Assembly: GCF_004122035.1 (NCBI RefSeq)
Contig: NZ_SAXA01000016.1
Coordinates: 1 to 64,000, forward strand
DNA: 64,000 nucleotides
Origin: Ancylomarina salipaludis
GTDB taxonomy: Bacteria; Bacteroidota; Bacteroidia; Bacteroidales; Marinifilaceae
Direction: 5' to 3'
Shown: piece after piece, positions 53,818 through 62,709 of the stretch
Position numbering within the stretch: position 1 is the stretch's first letter
Layout: each line of letters starts with the position of its first letter
Position numbers and translations under genes: made by a program
Notes under the pieces: model-generated
The model's database searches: none
Seen by the model: the letters and a program-made list of their open reading frames with translations, nothing else
What the model was told of the DNA's origin: nothing

Positions 53818-54168
53818 ATGAAAAGGAGAATAATTAGAATCACGATGATTGGTATGTTAATCGGATTCTGTATAAGCCCATCAATTTTGAAATCGCAATT
53901 GGTTCAGCCTTGTAATCCGGTTTCTTTTTTATTTGAATCAGATATGCAGTATGCCATCAATTTCAATAACTGGTTTAGTATCGATCATTTTTTTGGATCT
54001 GACTGGTCATCAGAGGAGAATGAGAAAACTGAAGCAGCAAGCTTGAAAAGCAAACTTGAAATAAAAAGTGAGATGAAGAGTTCTAAGGATTCAGCTGTTT
54101 TAAAAGTGAATCGAGGCCCTTTAAAGAATTTTAGAAATAAGACAGTAATTATTCAAACAAGAATTTAA
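53818..54168 (+). CDS. small secreted protein of unknown function
   Basis: 116 residues, not recognised. It has a basic N-terminus and a hydrophobic stretch (about 6-24) that looks like a signal peptide or signal anchor. A segment rich in aromatic residues follows (S-F-L-F-E-S, F-N-N-W-F, H-F-F-G-S-D-W), then a charged Lys/Ser/Glu tail. It is 12 bases upstream of the PadR-type gene and shares its promoter, so it may belong to the same envelope-response module. Confidence 0.55.
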   Translation: MKRRIIRITMIGMLIGFCISPSILKSQLVQPCNPVSFLFESDMQYAINFNNWFSIDHFFGSDWSSEENEKTEAASLKSKLEIKSEMKSSKDSAVLKVNRGPLKNFRNKTVIIQTRI

Positions 54169-54180
54169 AACATATTCCAA

Positions 54181-54504
54181 ATGAAGATAGAAAATACGAA
54201 AGCCCAGATGCGAAAAGGAGTGTTGGAATATTGTATTCTTTCCATTCTCTCTAATAATCATGCTTACGCTTCGGATATTATTAAGAAGCTTAAAGAAGCT
54301 AAAATGATCGTTGTGGAAGGAACACTTTATCCTCTGCTGACTCGTCTTAAAAATGCCGGATTACTCAGCTATCGCTGGGAAGAATCCACTCAAGGACCTC
54401 CACGTAAGTATTATGCCATTACCGATACCGGTCGGGATTTTCTTGGCGAACTGGATGGCTCCTGGCAAGAACTTGTAGATGCTGTTACAACTATAAAGAG
54501 TTAA
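54181..54504 (+). CDS. PadR-family transcriptional regulator
   Basis: 107 residues, a single winged-helix domain: M-R-K-G-V-L-E-Y-C-I-L-S-I-L, V-V-E-G-T-L-Y-P-L-L-T-R-L-K-N-A-G-L-L and P-P-R-K-Y-Y-A-I-T-D-T-G are PadR hallmarks. There is no C-terminal dimerisation helix beyond the short tail, so it is the PadR-s2 type. In Bacteroidota such genes commonly sit directly before PspC-domain genes and probably repress them. Confidence 0.9.
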   Translation: MKIENTKAQMRKGVLEYCILSILSNNHAYASDIIKKLKEAKMIVVEGTLYPLLTRLKNAGLLSYRWEESTQGPPRKYYAITDTGRDFLGELDGSWQELVDAVTTIKS

Positions 54505-54602
54505 GCATTGAACTAAAAATGTATTTGAAATGATTTTATACACCCATAAAGCACGCATATAAGTTTCTTTTTAGTGGTGTTCGAATATTAAAATAAAAAA
54601 AG

Positions 54603-56171
54603 ATGAAAAAGACATTCACAATAAACATAAGTGGTAGCATCTTTCATATTGACGAGGATGCATACGATAAACTCCAGACTTACCTGAGAAGCATAAATGC
54701 TCATTATGGCTCAAGTGAAGAAGGACGCGAGATTATAGCAGATATTGAATCCCGAATTTCTGAAATTTTTAACGAGAAATTGAGTTCGAAGGACCAGGTT
54801 GTAACAGAATCAATGATTGATGAAGTTGTTACAATCATGGGGAAACCTGAGGAGATTTTTGAAACGGACAGCGAAGAGGTCGAGGATGATTTTAAGAAGC
54901 AAAAAGTTTATAAACGTCGAAGATTATTCCGTGATCCGGATCATCGTGTATTTGGTGGAGTTGCAAGTGGGCTCTCAGCTTATTTTGGTATCGACGTAGT
55001 CGTAATTCGTTTAATCTTTGTTCTGTTATTTATTTTTGGTTACGGATCCTCTTTCCTTCTTTATATCATCTTGTGGGTTGTTGTACCTAAGGCTACAACC
55101 ACTGCTCAAAAACTTGAAATGAAGGGGGAACGGGTGAATATATCCAATATTGAGAAATCGATAAAAGACGAATATGAAGAAGTGAAAAAAAACTTCGATA
55201 ATATGCGTGAAAAAAGAGGGCCTCAAGTGAGAGATGGTTTCGATAAAGGGGTTGACTTTGCTGGTTCTGCTTTACGTCTTGTTTTAAAAGTTGTGCTCAT
55301 AATTTTAGGCTTGGGATTAATTATTGCAGGTATTGTTTCTCTTCTAACATTTTTAGGTTCTCTTATTTTCACAACAAGTGTAGTTGGGCCATTTGCAAAT
55401 ATGCACTTTTCTGGAATGATGATGCCGGAAATGTTATTTACGGGTATGGGAATTAAGTTGTTTTCTTTGGGCTTGACACTTGTAATTGGGATTCCATTAT
55501 TGCTATTAGTTTTTGTTGGTATTAAGTTGCTTGTTAAATTCAAAACCAATAATAAAGCGATTGGTCTTACGGCTTTGGCACTATGGTTGGGAGGTATTGT
55601 TCTTTTGATTTCGGTAAGCTTAACTCAGGTGAAATCGTATATAGGTAGCGGAACAACCTATGCCAATACAGAAATTCTCGACAATTTTGATGGTAATACG
55701 CTTTACTTAAGATCTGAGAAGAATATTGATTTTAATTGGCAGGATGAGAATTTCGATTTTGATGGGGTGAAGATTATTGTAAAGGATGATGAGAAATTGG
55801 TGATAGGCGAACCGACTCTTGACGTAGAAAAGAGCAATTCGGGGAATTTCGAACTGATAATGAAAAAGAAATCCAGAGGAAGAAATCACGATGATGCCAT
55901 AGATAATGCTGAAGAAATTAAGTATACCTGGAAACAAGTTGATTCCTTATTAATCTTTGATCAGTATTTCACTTTACCCGAAGGGGATAAATGGCGAAAT
56001 CAGAAACTGATGATTACTATTAAAGTGCCTGAAGGGAAAGCGGTTTATTTGGATAAGAGTGTTAAAACGATTATTCATGATATTGAAAATACAAGTAACA
56101 CTTGGGATGGTGATATGATAGGTAAAAGATGGGTGATGAAAAAAGAGGGATTGACATTATCCCGCGATTAA
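54603..56171 (+). CDS. PspC-domain membrane protein
   Basis: 522 residues. A soluble N-terminal domain (1-95, beginning M-K-K-T-F-T-I-N-I-S-G-S-I-F-H-I-D-E-D-A-Y) is followed by a PspC domain (about 100-165: R-R-L-F-R-D-P-D-H-R-V-F-G-G-V-A-S-G-L-S-A-Y-F-G and a helix ending V-V-P-K-A). Two to three more helices span about 215-345, and a C-terminal beta-rich extracytoplasmic domain runs from about 350 to 510. PspC proteins sense membrane or envelope stress. The N-terminal domain could hold the neighbouring regulator (inference). Confidence 0.85.
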   Translation: MKKTFTINISGSIFHIDEDAYDKLQTYLRSINAHYGSSEEGREIIADIESRISEIFNEKLSSKDQVVTESMIDEVVTIMGKPEEIFETDSEEVEDDFKKQKVYKRRRLFRDPDHRVFGGVASGLSAYFGIDVVVIRLIFVLLFIFGYGSSFLLYIILWVVVPKATTTAQKLEMKGERVNISNIEKSIKDEYEEVKKNFDNMREKRGPQVRDGFDKGVDFAGSALRLVLKVVLIILGLGLIIAGIVSLLTFLGSLIFTTSVVGPFANMHFSGMMMPEMLFTGMGIKLFSLGLTLVIGIPLLLLVFVGIKLLVKFKTNNKAIGLTALALWLGGIVLLISVSLTQVKSYIGSGTTYANTEILDNFDGNTLYLRSEKNIDFNWQDENFDFDGVKIIVKDDEKLVIGEPTLDVEKSNSGNFELIMKKKSRGRNHDDAIDNAEEIKYTWKQVDSLLIFDQYFTLPEGDKWRNQKLMITIKVPEGKAVYLDKSVKTIIHDIENTSNTWDGDMIGKRWVMKKEGLTLSRD

Positions 56172-56281
56172 AATCAGAAATCGGTAGATTGTCTTTAACC
56201 CAATTAATGATGAGCATCGGTTTGTTCTGGTCAAATGAATCCGATATCCGTCATTAGAACCAATTCTTAATATTTAAACAG

Positions 56282-56764
56282 ATGAAAAAAGTAGCAATAA
56301 TCCTAATGGTAATCCTTTTTCCGGTGCTTGTAAATGCACAAACAAAGGGAGAGAAACTTCACGAAAAATTCTCAAAACTTGATGAGTTCAGCAGTTTTTC
56401 ATTTTCAGGTGGTTTCCTGAAGAATCTTGATTTTGATGTTGACGAAGACGAGATTGAGAAAAATATCAAGGGAGACTGCGATGATATAAAGCTCTTATCC
56501 TATAAACATGAGAATGGTGATGAAGTGAAATTTAAGAAAATTGTCATGTCAACTCTCACATCGGGACGGTATAAGGAAGTCCTAAATGATATTGAGAAAG
56601 ATGATGATTCAGATGAAATTCATTTTTATGCTTTGGGGCATGGGAAACGTTTCAGTGAGTTTCATCTTCTACACAGCAATGGAAATCGAACTTCTTTAGT
56701 TTCATTCTTTGGTGATTTTCATATTGACGAACTTAAAACACTGTCGAAGTATAAGTTCGATTAA
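56282..56764 (+). CDS. DUF4252-like secreted protein
   Basis: 160 residues. Signal peptide 1-19 (ending V-N-A-Q). The mature protein is acidic, with two alpha/beta units and a repeated F-S-x-F-S-F-S-G-G-F-L and D-D-D-S-D-E-I pattern. It resembles DUF4252, a family of small Bacteroidota envelope proteins of unknown function often found with sigma factors or PspC genes. It lies between two PspC-domain genes, so it is probably part of the same response. Confidence 0.55.
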   Translation: MKKVAIILMVILFPVLVNAQTKGEKLHEKFSKLDEFSSFSFSGGFLKNLDFDVDEDEIEKNIKGDCDDIKLLSYKHENGDEVKFKKIVMSTLTSGRYKEVLNDIEKDDDSDEIHFYALGHGKRFSEFHLLHSNGNRTSLVSFFGDFHIDELKTLSKYKFD

Positions 56765-56784
56765 GTAACTTAAAATTAAAAGAT

Positions 56785-56985
56785 ATGCAACGATTATATA
56801 AATCAAATGATAGAAAGATAGCTGGGGTTTGTGGAGGATTGTCGCACTATATTAACCCTGAGCTCGATCCGATAATTGTCAGAACCATTTTCTTAGTGGT
56901 TTGTTTATTCAATCCTTTTTTAGCTATTGCTTATTTAGTTTTGGCACTGATTTTACCTGATAATCCGGTTCGGGTTGTCGATTGA
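56785..56985 (+). CDS. short PspC-domain protein
   Basis: 66 residues, a stand-alone PspC domain: Y-K-S-N-D-R-K-I-A-G-V-C-G-G-L-S-H-Y-I-N-P-E-L-D-P-I-I-V-R followed by one hydrophobic helical hairpin (about 33-57). It is 20 bases after the DUF4252-like gene and ends the module. It could act with or compete against the long PspC protein. Confidence 0.85.
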   Translation: MQRLYKSNDRKIAGVCGGLSHYINPELDPIIVRTIFLVVCLFNPFLAIAYLVLALILPDNPVRVVD

Positions 56986-56993
56986 GATAGGCT

Positions 56994-57028
56994 AAAGACT
57001 CAGGCCTCCTGAGTTTGGTCTTTTTCAA
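56994..57028 (+). terminator. intrinsic terminator after the PspC module
   Basis: Inner stem ACTCAGG (56998-57004) with CCTGAGT (57008-57014), with outer pairing possible, followed by a T run ending near 57025. A second imperfect hairpin at about 57049-57075 may serve the convergent minus-strand gene. Confidence 0.65.
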
Positions 57029-57089
57029 TGGAGGTCATTCTGAGTTATAGGGCAAGCAGATTTTATGCTGTTTGCTCTATTTTTATGTC

Positions 57090-58067
57090 TTATTTTATGA
57101 GGCTTATAAGAATGCAGCTGGCTAGTAATACCGCAAATAAAATTTCAGAAACTTTTGTGTTTCGGTTCATCACAAAAAAGTAGCTCAGAATATAAGATAA
57201 AGGAACCGCTGCAATTATTGCTTGAGCCAATATTGCTGATGGAAACAAAAATCCTGATGCAATAGTGGTTATAAAAAGAGCCACAATAATGATCAGATAT
57301 TTTCTTGAACGAACTCGTTTTTCTTCGAATCCCCAAATGGTAAAGAAGATAGAGATTAGGCTTAAAATAGCGAGGAATATCCAAAATAGAATTTGAGACA
57401 TCGAGAAGGCAATTAAATGGTCATTCTGAGAGAAAATCATTTTAGAATGCTCAATAAATTGATTCAAGTTACCTTGCCAAAAATACCAACAGACAATAAA
57501 AAACAGAGGGGTGATAAACCCGATTAGCCCTCCCAAAAATTCTCTCAATCGAAAACTACCAAGGATAATTAAAGACCAGACAAACCAGATAAGAAAAAGA
57601 CTTGTTGGGAGATAAAATAAACTGGCTAATCCGATAAGTAAACCTGCATCAAACGAAGATGTAATACTTTTGTTTCCATGATAAATTTTGAAAATGCTTT
57701 TTAGCGATAGCAGTAAGAATAGTGCGCTAATCAGGGCAGGATGCATGCCGTTTGCCAAAGTCGCGCATGAAGCAATCAGAATGAATAAACCCGATGGCAA
57801 ATCGGTACGTTGCTTTATAAATATAAATTGTTCGTTGAGCTGTATCAGACTGTAAGAAATCAACAGAATAATCAGAAAACCTAAAATGTTTAGATATAAA
57901 GCATTACAATTGAGTATGCAAAGAATTGATTGGTAAAGAGGCATTTGACCTGAATAATCTGCCAGAGAAACAGGATTTTGAAATGCGTCCAGCCATAATA
58001 AGAGAGCAATTATCGGAATAAGAATAAAATATAAGGGAGATCGTCTTCTTAAAACTTTTAAAAGCAT
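57090..58067 (-). CDS. DUF6427-type multi-membrane-spanning protein
   Basis: 325 residues, about nine membrane helices with short charged loops. N-terminus M-L-L-K-V-L-R-R-R-S-P-L-Y-F-I-L-I-P. This matches my recollection of DUF6427, Bacteroidota membrane proteins usually found beside purD, as here. Function unknown. It follows purD by 53 bases on the same strand, probably in one transcript. Confidence 0.6.
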   Translation of the reverse strand: MLLKVLRRRSPLYFILIPIIALLLWLDAFQNPVSLADYSGQMPLYQSILCILNCNALYLNILGFLIILLISYSLIQLNEQFIFIKQRTDLPSGLFILIASCATLANGMHPALISALFLLLSLKSIFKIYHGNKSITSSFDAGLLIGLASLFYLPTSLFLIWFVWSLIILGSFRLREFLGGLIGFITPLFFIVCWYFWQGNLNQFIEHSKMIFSQNDHLIAFSMSQILFWIFLAILSLISIFFTIWGFEEKRVRSRKYLIIIVALFITTIASGFLFPSAILAQAIIAAVPLSYILSYFFVMNRNTKVSEILFAVLLASCILISLIK

Positions 58068-58120
58068 TCTTGTGATTTTTAGTATTTAAATTTTTGCAAA
58101 CTCAATTGTAAGCTGTTCAA

Positions 58121-59392
58121 TTATTGTAAATCGAAACCAATATCTTTTCTGTAATATTTGCCTTCGAATTGGATTTTTTCGGCATTGCTGAACGATTTTT
58201 CAAGCGCATTAGCAAGATTTTCGCCGTACGAACTGACTGCTATCACACGTCCGCCATTAGTTACAACATCATTATTGATGTTTGTTGTTCCCGCGTGGAA
58301 AACAATGCTTTCTGTAACCTGATCGAGTCCACTGATTACTTTTCCTTTTGCATATGCTTCGGGATAACCTCCGGAAACCAGCATTACTGTTGTGACGGTT
58401 CTCTCGTCTAATTCCAATTCAAATTGATCGAGTTTTTTATCAGCAACGGCTACCATCAGATCAAGGAAATCGGATTTGATACGTGGCAAAACCACTTCTG
58501 TTTCCGGATCGCCCATTCTGACATTGTACTCAATTACAAACGGATCATTATCAACCTTCATCAAACCAATAAAAACAAACCCGACGAAAGGCGTGTTGTC
58601 TTTTTGAAAACCTTCAATGGTTGGTTTGATAATTCGGTCTTCAACCTTAGTCATGAACTCCTCGTTGGCAAAATGAACAGGAGAAATGGCACCCATACCA
58701 CCTGTGTTTAAGCCGGTATCACCTTCGCCGATTCGTTTGTAGTCCTTCGCTTCAGCAAGAACTTTGTAGTTTTTTCCATCTGTTAAAACAAAAACAGAAA
58801 GCTCAATCCCTGATAAAAATTCTTCGATTACAACCGTTGCACTTGCTGAACCAAACATGCCACCAATCATTTCTTTTAATGATTGCTTGGCTTCTTCCAG
58901 ATTGTCGATAATTAAAACACCTTTCCCGGCCGCTAGTCCATCAGCTTTAAGCACATAAGGCGCTTTTAGGCTTTCAAGAAATTGATAACCTTCTTTAAGG
59001 TTTTCTGATGTTATACTTTTGTATTGGGCCGTTGGAATGTGATGGCGAGCCATGAAATCTTTAGCGAAATCCTTACTGCCCTCCATTTGTGCAGCTGCTT
59101 TTTCAGGACCGATAACAGCAACTTTGTTAAGTTCGGAGTCTCCCAAAAAGAAATCGTGAATACCATTTACCAAAGGATCTTCAGGACCAACAATAACCAT
59201 ATTGATTTCTTTGTCGAGAACAAAGGTTTTTACCTTTTCAAAATCGTTTGGGTTGATGTTGATATTTTCTGCAATCTCGGCAGTTCCAGCATTTCCCGGA
59301 GCAACATATAGTTTTTCAAGCTTATTGCTTTGAGCGATTTTCCATGCAAAGGCATGTTCTCTTCCTCCTGATCCTAATACAAGTACTTTCAT
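58121..59392 (-). CDS. purD: phosphoribosylamine-glycine ligase
   Basis: 423 residues. Start M-K-V-L-V-L-G-S-G-G-R-E-H-A-F-A-W-K and internal L-K-A-D-G-L-A-A-G-K-G-V (ATP-grasp), G-G-M-G-A-I-S-P and E-Y-N-V-R-M-G-D-P-E-T-E are PurD hallmarks. It catalyses the second step of purine synthesis. Upstream on the minus strand, ATTTG (59540 to 59536), an 18-base spacer and TAAATTTG (59517 to 59510) form a plausible promoter. Confidence 0.97.
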   Translation of the reverse strand: MKVLVLGSGGREHAFAWKIAQSNKLEKLYVAPGNAGTAEIAENININPNDFEKVKTFVLDKEINMVIVGPEDPLVNGIHDFFLGDSELNKVAVIGPEKAAAQMEGSKDFAKDFMARHHIPTAQYKSITSENLKEGYQFLESLKAPYVLKADGLAAGKGVLIIDNLEEAKQSLKEMIGGMFGSASATVVIEEFLSGIELSVFVLTDGKNYKVLAEAKDYKRIGEGDTGLNTGGMGAISPVHFANEEFMTKVEDRIIKPTIEGFQKDNTPFVGFVFIGLMKVDNDPFVIEYNVRMGDPETEVVLPRIKSDFLDLMVAVADKKLDQFELELDERTVTTVMLVSGGYPEAYAKGKVISGLDQVTESIVFHAGTTNINNDVVTNGGRVIAVSSYGENLANALEKSFSNAEKIQFEGKYYRKDIGFDLQ

Positions 59393-59509
59393 GTGTTAAA
59401 TTTTGACTACCAGTTTACGCTGGTTGCATTTCAATGAATTTATAGAATGGTTTTCTTTCGAATTTCGTTTTCAATTTGGCCAATTGATTAAGTGGCGGCT
59501 TTGAAAATG

Positions 59510-59540
59510 CAAATTTACAGAATGATATGATTAAACAAAT
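59510..59540 (-). promoter_or_regulatory. primary-sigma promoter upstream of purD
   Basis: Minus strand: ATTTG (59540 to 59536), 18-base spacer, TAAATTTG (59517 to 59510), a perfect TAnnTTTG. The leader would be about 110 bases. Confidence 0.5.
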
Positions 59541-59575
59541 TGCCTTAAGCTATTTTTTTGGAATGCTAATTTGAA

Positions 59576-60112
59576 CTATTCGAATTGAATCGAATTAAAA
59601 AAGAGCATTTTCTTATCCAAAAGGACTTGTTTCATTCGTGTTGGCCCCCCAATCGTAAATTGATAGATAAATTGGTCTTTGAAAAAGAAACGTTTGAAGT
59701 AGGTATATTCGTGTTTTCCAAGCATCATGGTATACACAATTTCTTTTCCCAATAATTTTTTATAAACCACACTTTGTTCTGAAATAAGAATAGCATCGCT
59801 GCTTAACAGGCTGCCTTCTTTCATTTGTTCGTAGTATTCTGATGGGTCGGAGTGGTTAAAATCGACGTCGATAGCCGAAAAATCTGATGCGACAATGCCG
59901 AAGATATTAGCAGCATCCCGATGTGAGAATATCTCAGACTTTATACTATTCAGTTCCTGATTTCTGATGTTCGGTTTTTCGGGGAGTTCAAAACTGATTT
60001 TTGATTTTTTAGATTTTGTTTTGATCCAGTTTATCTGAGCGTGCACACTCGTACAAGTGCTGACTAGAACAGCAAAGAGCAGGAGTTTTATTTTAATATT
60101 TTGGAATTTCAT
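59576..60112 (-). CDS. small secreted protein of unknown function
   Basis: 178 residues from the ATG at 60112. The ATG at 60121 would add three residues and is equally possible. Signal peptide 1-26 (ending S-V-H-A-Q). The mature domain has I-S-F-E-L-P-E-K-P-N near its start and D-F-S-A-I-D-V-D-F, K-Y/F-F-F-K-D-Q-F-I-Y-Q-F-T-I-G-G later, a compact mixed fold I cannot assign. It starts 27 bases after dgt and is probably co-transcribed. Confidence 0.55.
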   Translation of the reverse strand: MKFQNIKIKLLLFAVLVSTCTSVHAQINWIKTKSKKSKISFELPEKPNIRNQELNSIKSEIFSHRDAANIFGIVASDFSAIDVDFNHSDPSEYYEQMKEGSLLSSDAILISEQSVVYKKLLGKEIVYTMMLGKHEYTYFKRFFFKDQFIYQFTIGGPTRMKQVLLDKKMLFFNSIQFE

Positions 60113-60139
60113 TTTTTGCATCTTAGGTGGAATGGTTTC

Positions 60140-61483
60140 TTAATAGGTGTCAGGTAGCTTTATTCCTTTTATTGTTCGGTACAGGTCTAAAGCAAAAACA
60201 TCTGTCATCCCCGAAACAAAGTCCAATATCGACATGATTTTTAAATATTCATCATTGCCATTGTGATTGTATTGTTTAGGAATCAGTGATAAGAGTTTCT
60301 TTGAGTAAAAATTATCGGGGTCTAAAGTTGCTTCTACAAATTCCTGAAGTAAGGTGCCAAGTATTTTGTAACCAGCCAGCTCTATTTCGAGAACGGATCG
60401 GTGTTTATATATTTTTGAAACGGCAACTTCTGTGCATATTTTATAGGCAATTTTTGAGCTTTTAGATACTTCTTTGATCAGTGTTGATGAGAATTCACCA
60501 GCCATTATTTTGGACTCATTTTCAACAAAGGCCGTTACACATTCTTTGATCAATTTACCAATAACACCTGCTCTGATATAAGCGATTTGCTCGTTGGTGT
60601 CACTTACTTCCTCGCAAGTATCGGCAATTCTTGCAACAATATTGTGATCATCAGTTTCATCATAAAAATTCAACAACAAGCGTTTGGTTTCGTCTGTTGA
60701 TAAGATTTTCAGTTTGTGAGCATCTTCAATATCCATAATCTGATAACAAATATCATCGGCAGCTTCAACCAAATACACTAGAGGATGACGTGCAAAAATT
60801 CCTGGCTTAATTTCCGGAATACCCAGTTCTCTTGCTACTTTTTCATAGTTTTCTTTTTCGGTATCGAAGTAACCGTATTTGCGTTTTCCAACTTCCGGAA
60901 TTTTATGAGCCGCCCATGGGTATTTTATGACGGCAGCAATACTCGAGTAGGTAAGAGCAAAGCCTCCTTTTCGTCGACCGTTAAAAGCATGTGTTAACAG
61001 TCGGAATGCATTTGCATTGCCCTCAAAATTGCAAAGATCTGCCCATTGCTCTTTAGTGAACTGATTTTCCAGTTTTTTGCCTTTGCCATGCGTGAAATAG
61101 TGAGATAGGGCTTCTTCTCCCGAATGGCCGAATGGCGGATTACCAAGGTCGTGAGCCAAACAAGCCGTGGCAACAATATTGCCTATTCCATCCAGATAGG
61201 GATTAGTTTCATACTTTTTTGAACTGGCTAGTTTTTCTGTTAGAAGATTGCCTAATGAGCGCCCAACACTTGATACCTCCAGGCTATGAGTCAGTCTGTT
61301 GTGAACGAAAATGCTGCCAGGTAAGGGGAATACTTGAGTTTTATTTTGAAGTCTTCTGAAAGGTGATGAAAAAATCAACCGATCGTAATCCCGTTGAAAT
61401 TGTGATCGGATTTCGTGTTCGTCAATTGCGACACGGTCTTCCTGACCGAAGCGTTTGGCAGATAACAGTTGGTTCCAGTTCAT
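60140..61483 (-). CDS. dgt: deoxyguanosinetriphosphate triphosphohydrolase
   Basis: 447 residues. The HD-domain metal ligands are clear: H-N-R-L-T-H-S-L-E-V (His66) and A-H-D-L-G-N-P-P-F-G-H-S-G-E (His111-Asp112). R-R-L-Q-N-K-T-Q-V-F near the N-terminus and E-A-A-D-D-I-C-Y further on complete the family signature. It hydrolyses dGTP (and possibly other dNTPs) to the nucleoside and triphosphate. Confidence 0.95.
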   Translation of the reverse strand: MNWNQLLSAKRFGQEDRVAIDEHEIRSQFQRDYDRLIFSSPFRRLQNKTQVFPLPGSIFVHNRLTHSLEVSSVGRSLGNLLTEKLASSKKYETNPYLDGIGNIVATACLAHDLGNPPFGHSGEEALSHYFTHGKGKKLENQFTKEQWADLCNFEGNANAFRLLTHAFNGRRKGGFALTYSSIAAVIKYPWAAHKIPEVGKRKYGYFDTEKENYEKVARELGIPEIKPGIFARHPLVYLVEAADDICYQIMDIEDAHKLKILSTDETKRLLLNFYDETDDHNIVARIADTCEEVSDTNEQIAYIRAGVIGKLIKECVTAFVENESKIMAGEFSSTLIKEVSKSSKIAYKICTEVAVSKIYKHRSVLEIELAGYKILGTLLQEFVEATLDPDNFYSKKLLSLIPKQYNHNGNDEYLKIMSILDFVSGMTDVFALDLYRTIKGIKLPDTY

Positions 61484-61632
61484 ATAATATGTTGAGTTTC
61501 GACTAAAAATCGTCGTTTAAAATTGTGTGGTGATTTAACCGAAGCTAATTTACACTAAATCCTCTTGTTCTTTTAATCATTTAAGTTGAATTCACCGTTT
61601 TTTGAGAAATTAAACTTTTATACATAAAAAAT

Positions 61633-61650
61633 CTGTTCGGTATCGAACAG
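61633..61650. promoter_or_regulatory. palindromic upstream activator-type site
   Basis: CTGTTCGGTATCGAACAG: 7-base perfect arms with a 4-base centre, about 90 bases before the -24 box. This is the position and form expected of an enhancer-binding-protein site for sigma-54. Confidence 0.5.
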
Positions 61651-61736
61651 TAGCGTATTAATATCGGACAAGATATACTGTAAATATCTTTTCTGTAAAT
61701 ATGTTATTTGTCTTGTTTTTAGTAAATTGGTGTCGA

Positions 61737-61752
61737 TGGCACGACTATTGAT
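61737..61752 (+). promoter_or_regulatory. sigma-54 (RpoN)-type promoter of the ABC exporter
   Basis: TGGCACG (61737-61743), 4 bases, TTGAT (61748-61752), against the consensus TGGCACr-N4-TTGCw. The only deviation is A for C in the -12 GC. Initiation is predicted near 61762, leaving a leader of about 190 bases. Confidence 0.55.
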
Positions 61753-61955
61753 TTTAATGGTACTTAATTATGTGTTTTAATCTTTTTTAACCTCGTTTTG
61801 AGGTTTACTGAGTTTATTTAACATGATGTTCACCGAGTTAATCGGTCGTTTGTCTAAATTTGTTTGATAACAATCCTTAAATTCTTAATATTAGATATCG
61901 AAATCCTGACCAAATTTCGATTTGATCAAAGAAGCAATTAAAAATACTAACGATT

Positions 61956-62684
61956 ATGATTCGACTAAAAAATATTCATAAATCTTATATTACAGGAGCG
62001 AATAAGCTGCATGTACTTAAGGGAATTGATTTGCATATAAAAGAGGGCGAACTGGTTTCAATCATGGGGTCTTCAGGCTCAGGAAAGTCAACTCTTCTAA
62101 ATATTTTAGGTCTTTTAGATACGCATGACGAGGGGACGTATATTCTGAATGATCAGGAAATAAAATCGATGAGCGAAACCAAGGCAGCAAAGCTTAGAAA
62201 CAACCTGTTGGGCTTTGTATTCCAGTCATTTAATTTGATCTCGTTTAAAAATGCCATGGAGAATGTGGCACTTCCCTTATATTACCAAAAAGTATCTCGT
62301 AAAAAACGTAATAAGCTTGCTGTTGAGTATCTCGACAAAATGGGATTGAAAGAGTGGGCTGAACACATGCCAAACGAATTGTCAGGTGGTCAAAAACAAA
62401 GGGTTGCCATTTCAAGAGCAATGATTACTAATCCCAAAATTATTCTTGCTGATGAACCGACTGGTGCTCTTGATTCACAAACCTCGCTAGAGGTTATGGA
62501 GCTCTTAAGAGAAATTAATCGTACTGGAATTACGGTGATTATTGTTACTCACGAAATGGATATTGCTGAGATGACAGATAGAGTGATCAACTTAAAAGAT
62601 GGATGTATTGAATCTATTATTGAGCACGATCATTCTTTGAATAGTATCGAATCAATTTTCAAAAGAGAAAAAATCACGGAGTAA
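61956..62684 (+). CDS. MacB/LolD-like ABC transporter ATPase
   Basis: 242 residues. Walker A G-S-S-G-S-G-K-S (38-45), signature L-S-G-G-Q-K-Q-R-V-A-I, Walker B I-I-L-A-D-E-P-T-G-A-L-D and the H-loop V-T-H-E. L-G-F-V-F-Q-S-F-N-L and the short Q-loop spacing place it in the MacB/LolD group. A permease gene follows after 25 bases. Such pairs either export peptides or antibiotics or respond to envelope damage. The upstream sigma-54-type promoter fits a two-component-controlled response. Confidence 0.93.
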   Translation: MIRLKNIHKSYITGANKLHVLKGIDLHIKEGELVSIMGSSGSGKSTLLNILGLLDTHDEGTYILNDQEIKSMSETKAAKLRNNLLGFVFQSFNLISFKNAMENVALPLYYQKVSRKKRNKLAVEYLDKMGLKEWAEHMPNELSGGQKQRVAISRAMITNPKIILADEPTGALDSQTSLEVMELLREINRTGITVIIVTHEMDIAEMTDRVINLKDGCIESIIEHDHSLNSIESIFKREKITE

Positions 62685-62709
62685 TTTACGAGAACTTTAA
62701 TTTCAGACT

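Larger units (their letters stand above)
61484..61955. other. 472-base regulatory region between dgt and the ABC exporter
   Basis: No gene found. From left to right it holds a perfect palindromic site at 61633-61650, a sigma-54-like promoter at 61737-61752, and two hairpins in the predicted leader: AACCTC/GAGGTT (61789-61794, 61800-61805) and ATCGAAAT/ATTTCGAT (61897-61904, 61914-61921). The first about 140 bases are A/T-rich and probably carry the dgt promoter, where I see no clear TAnnTTTG box. Confidence 0.55.
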
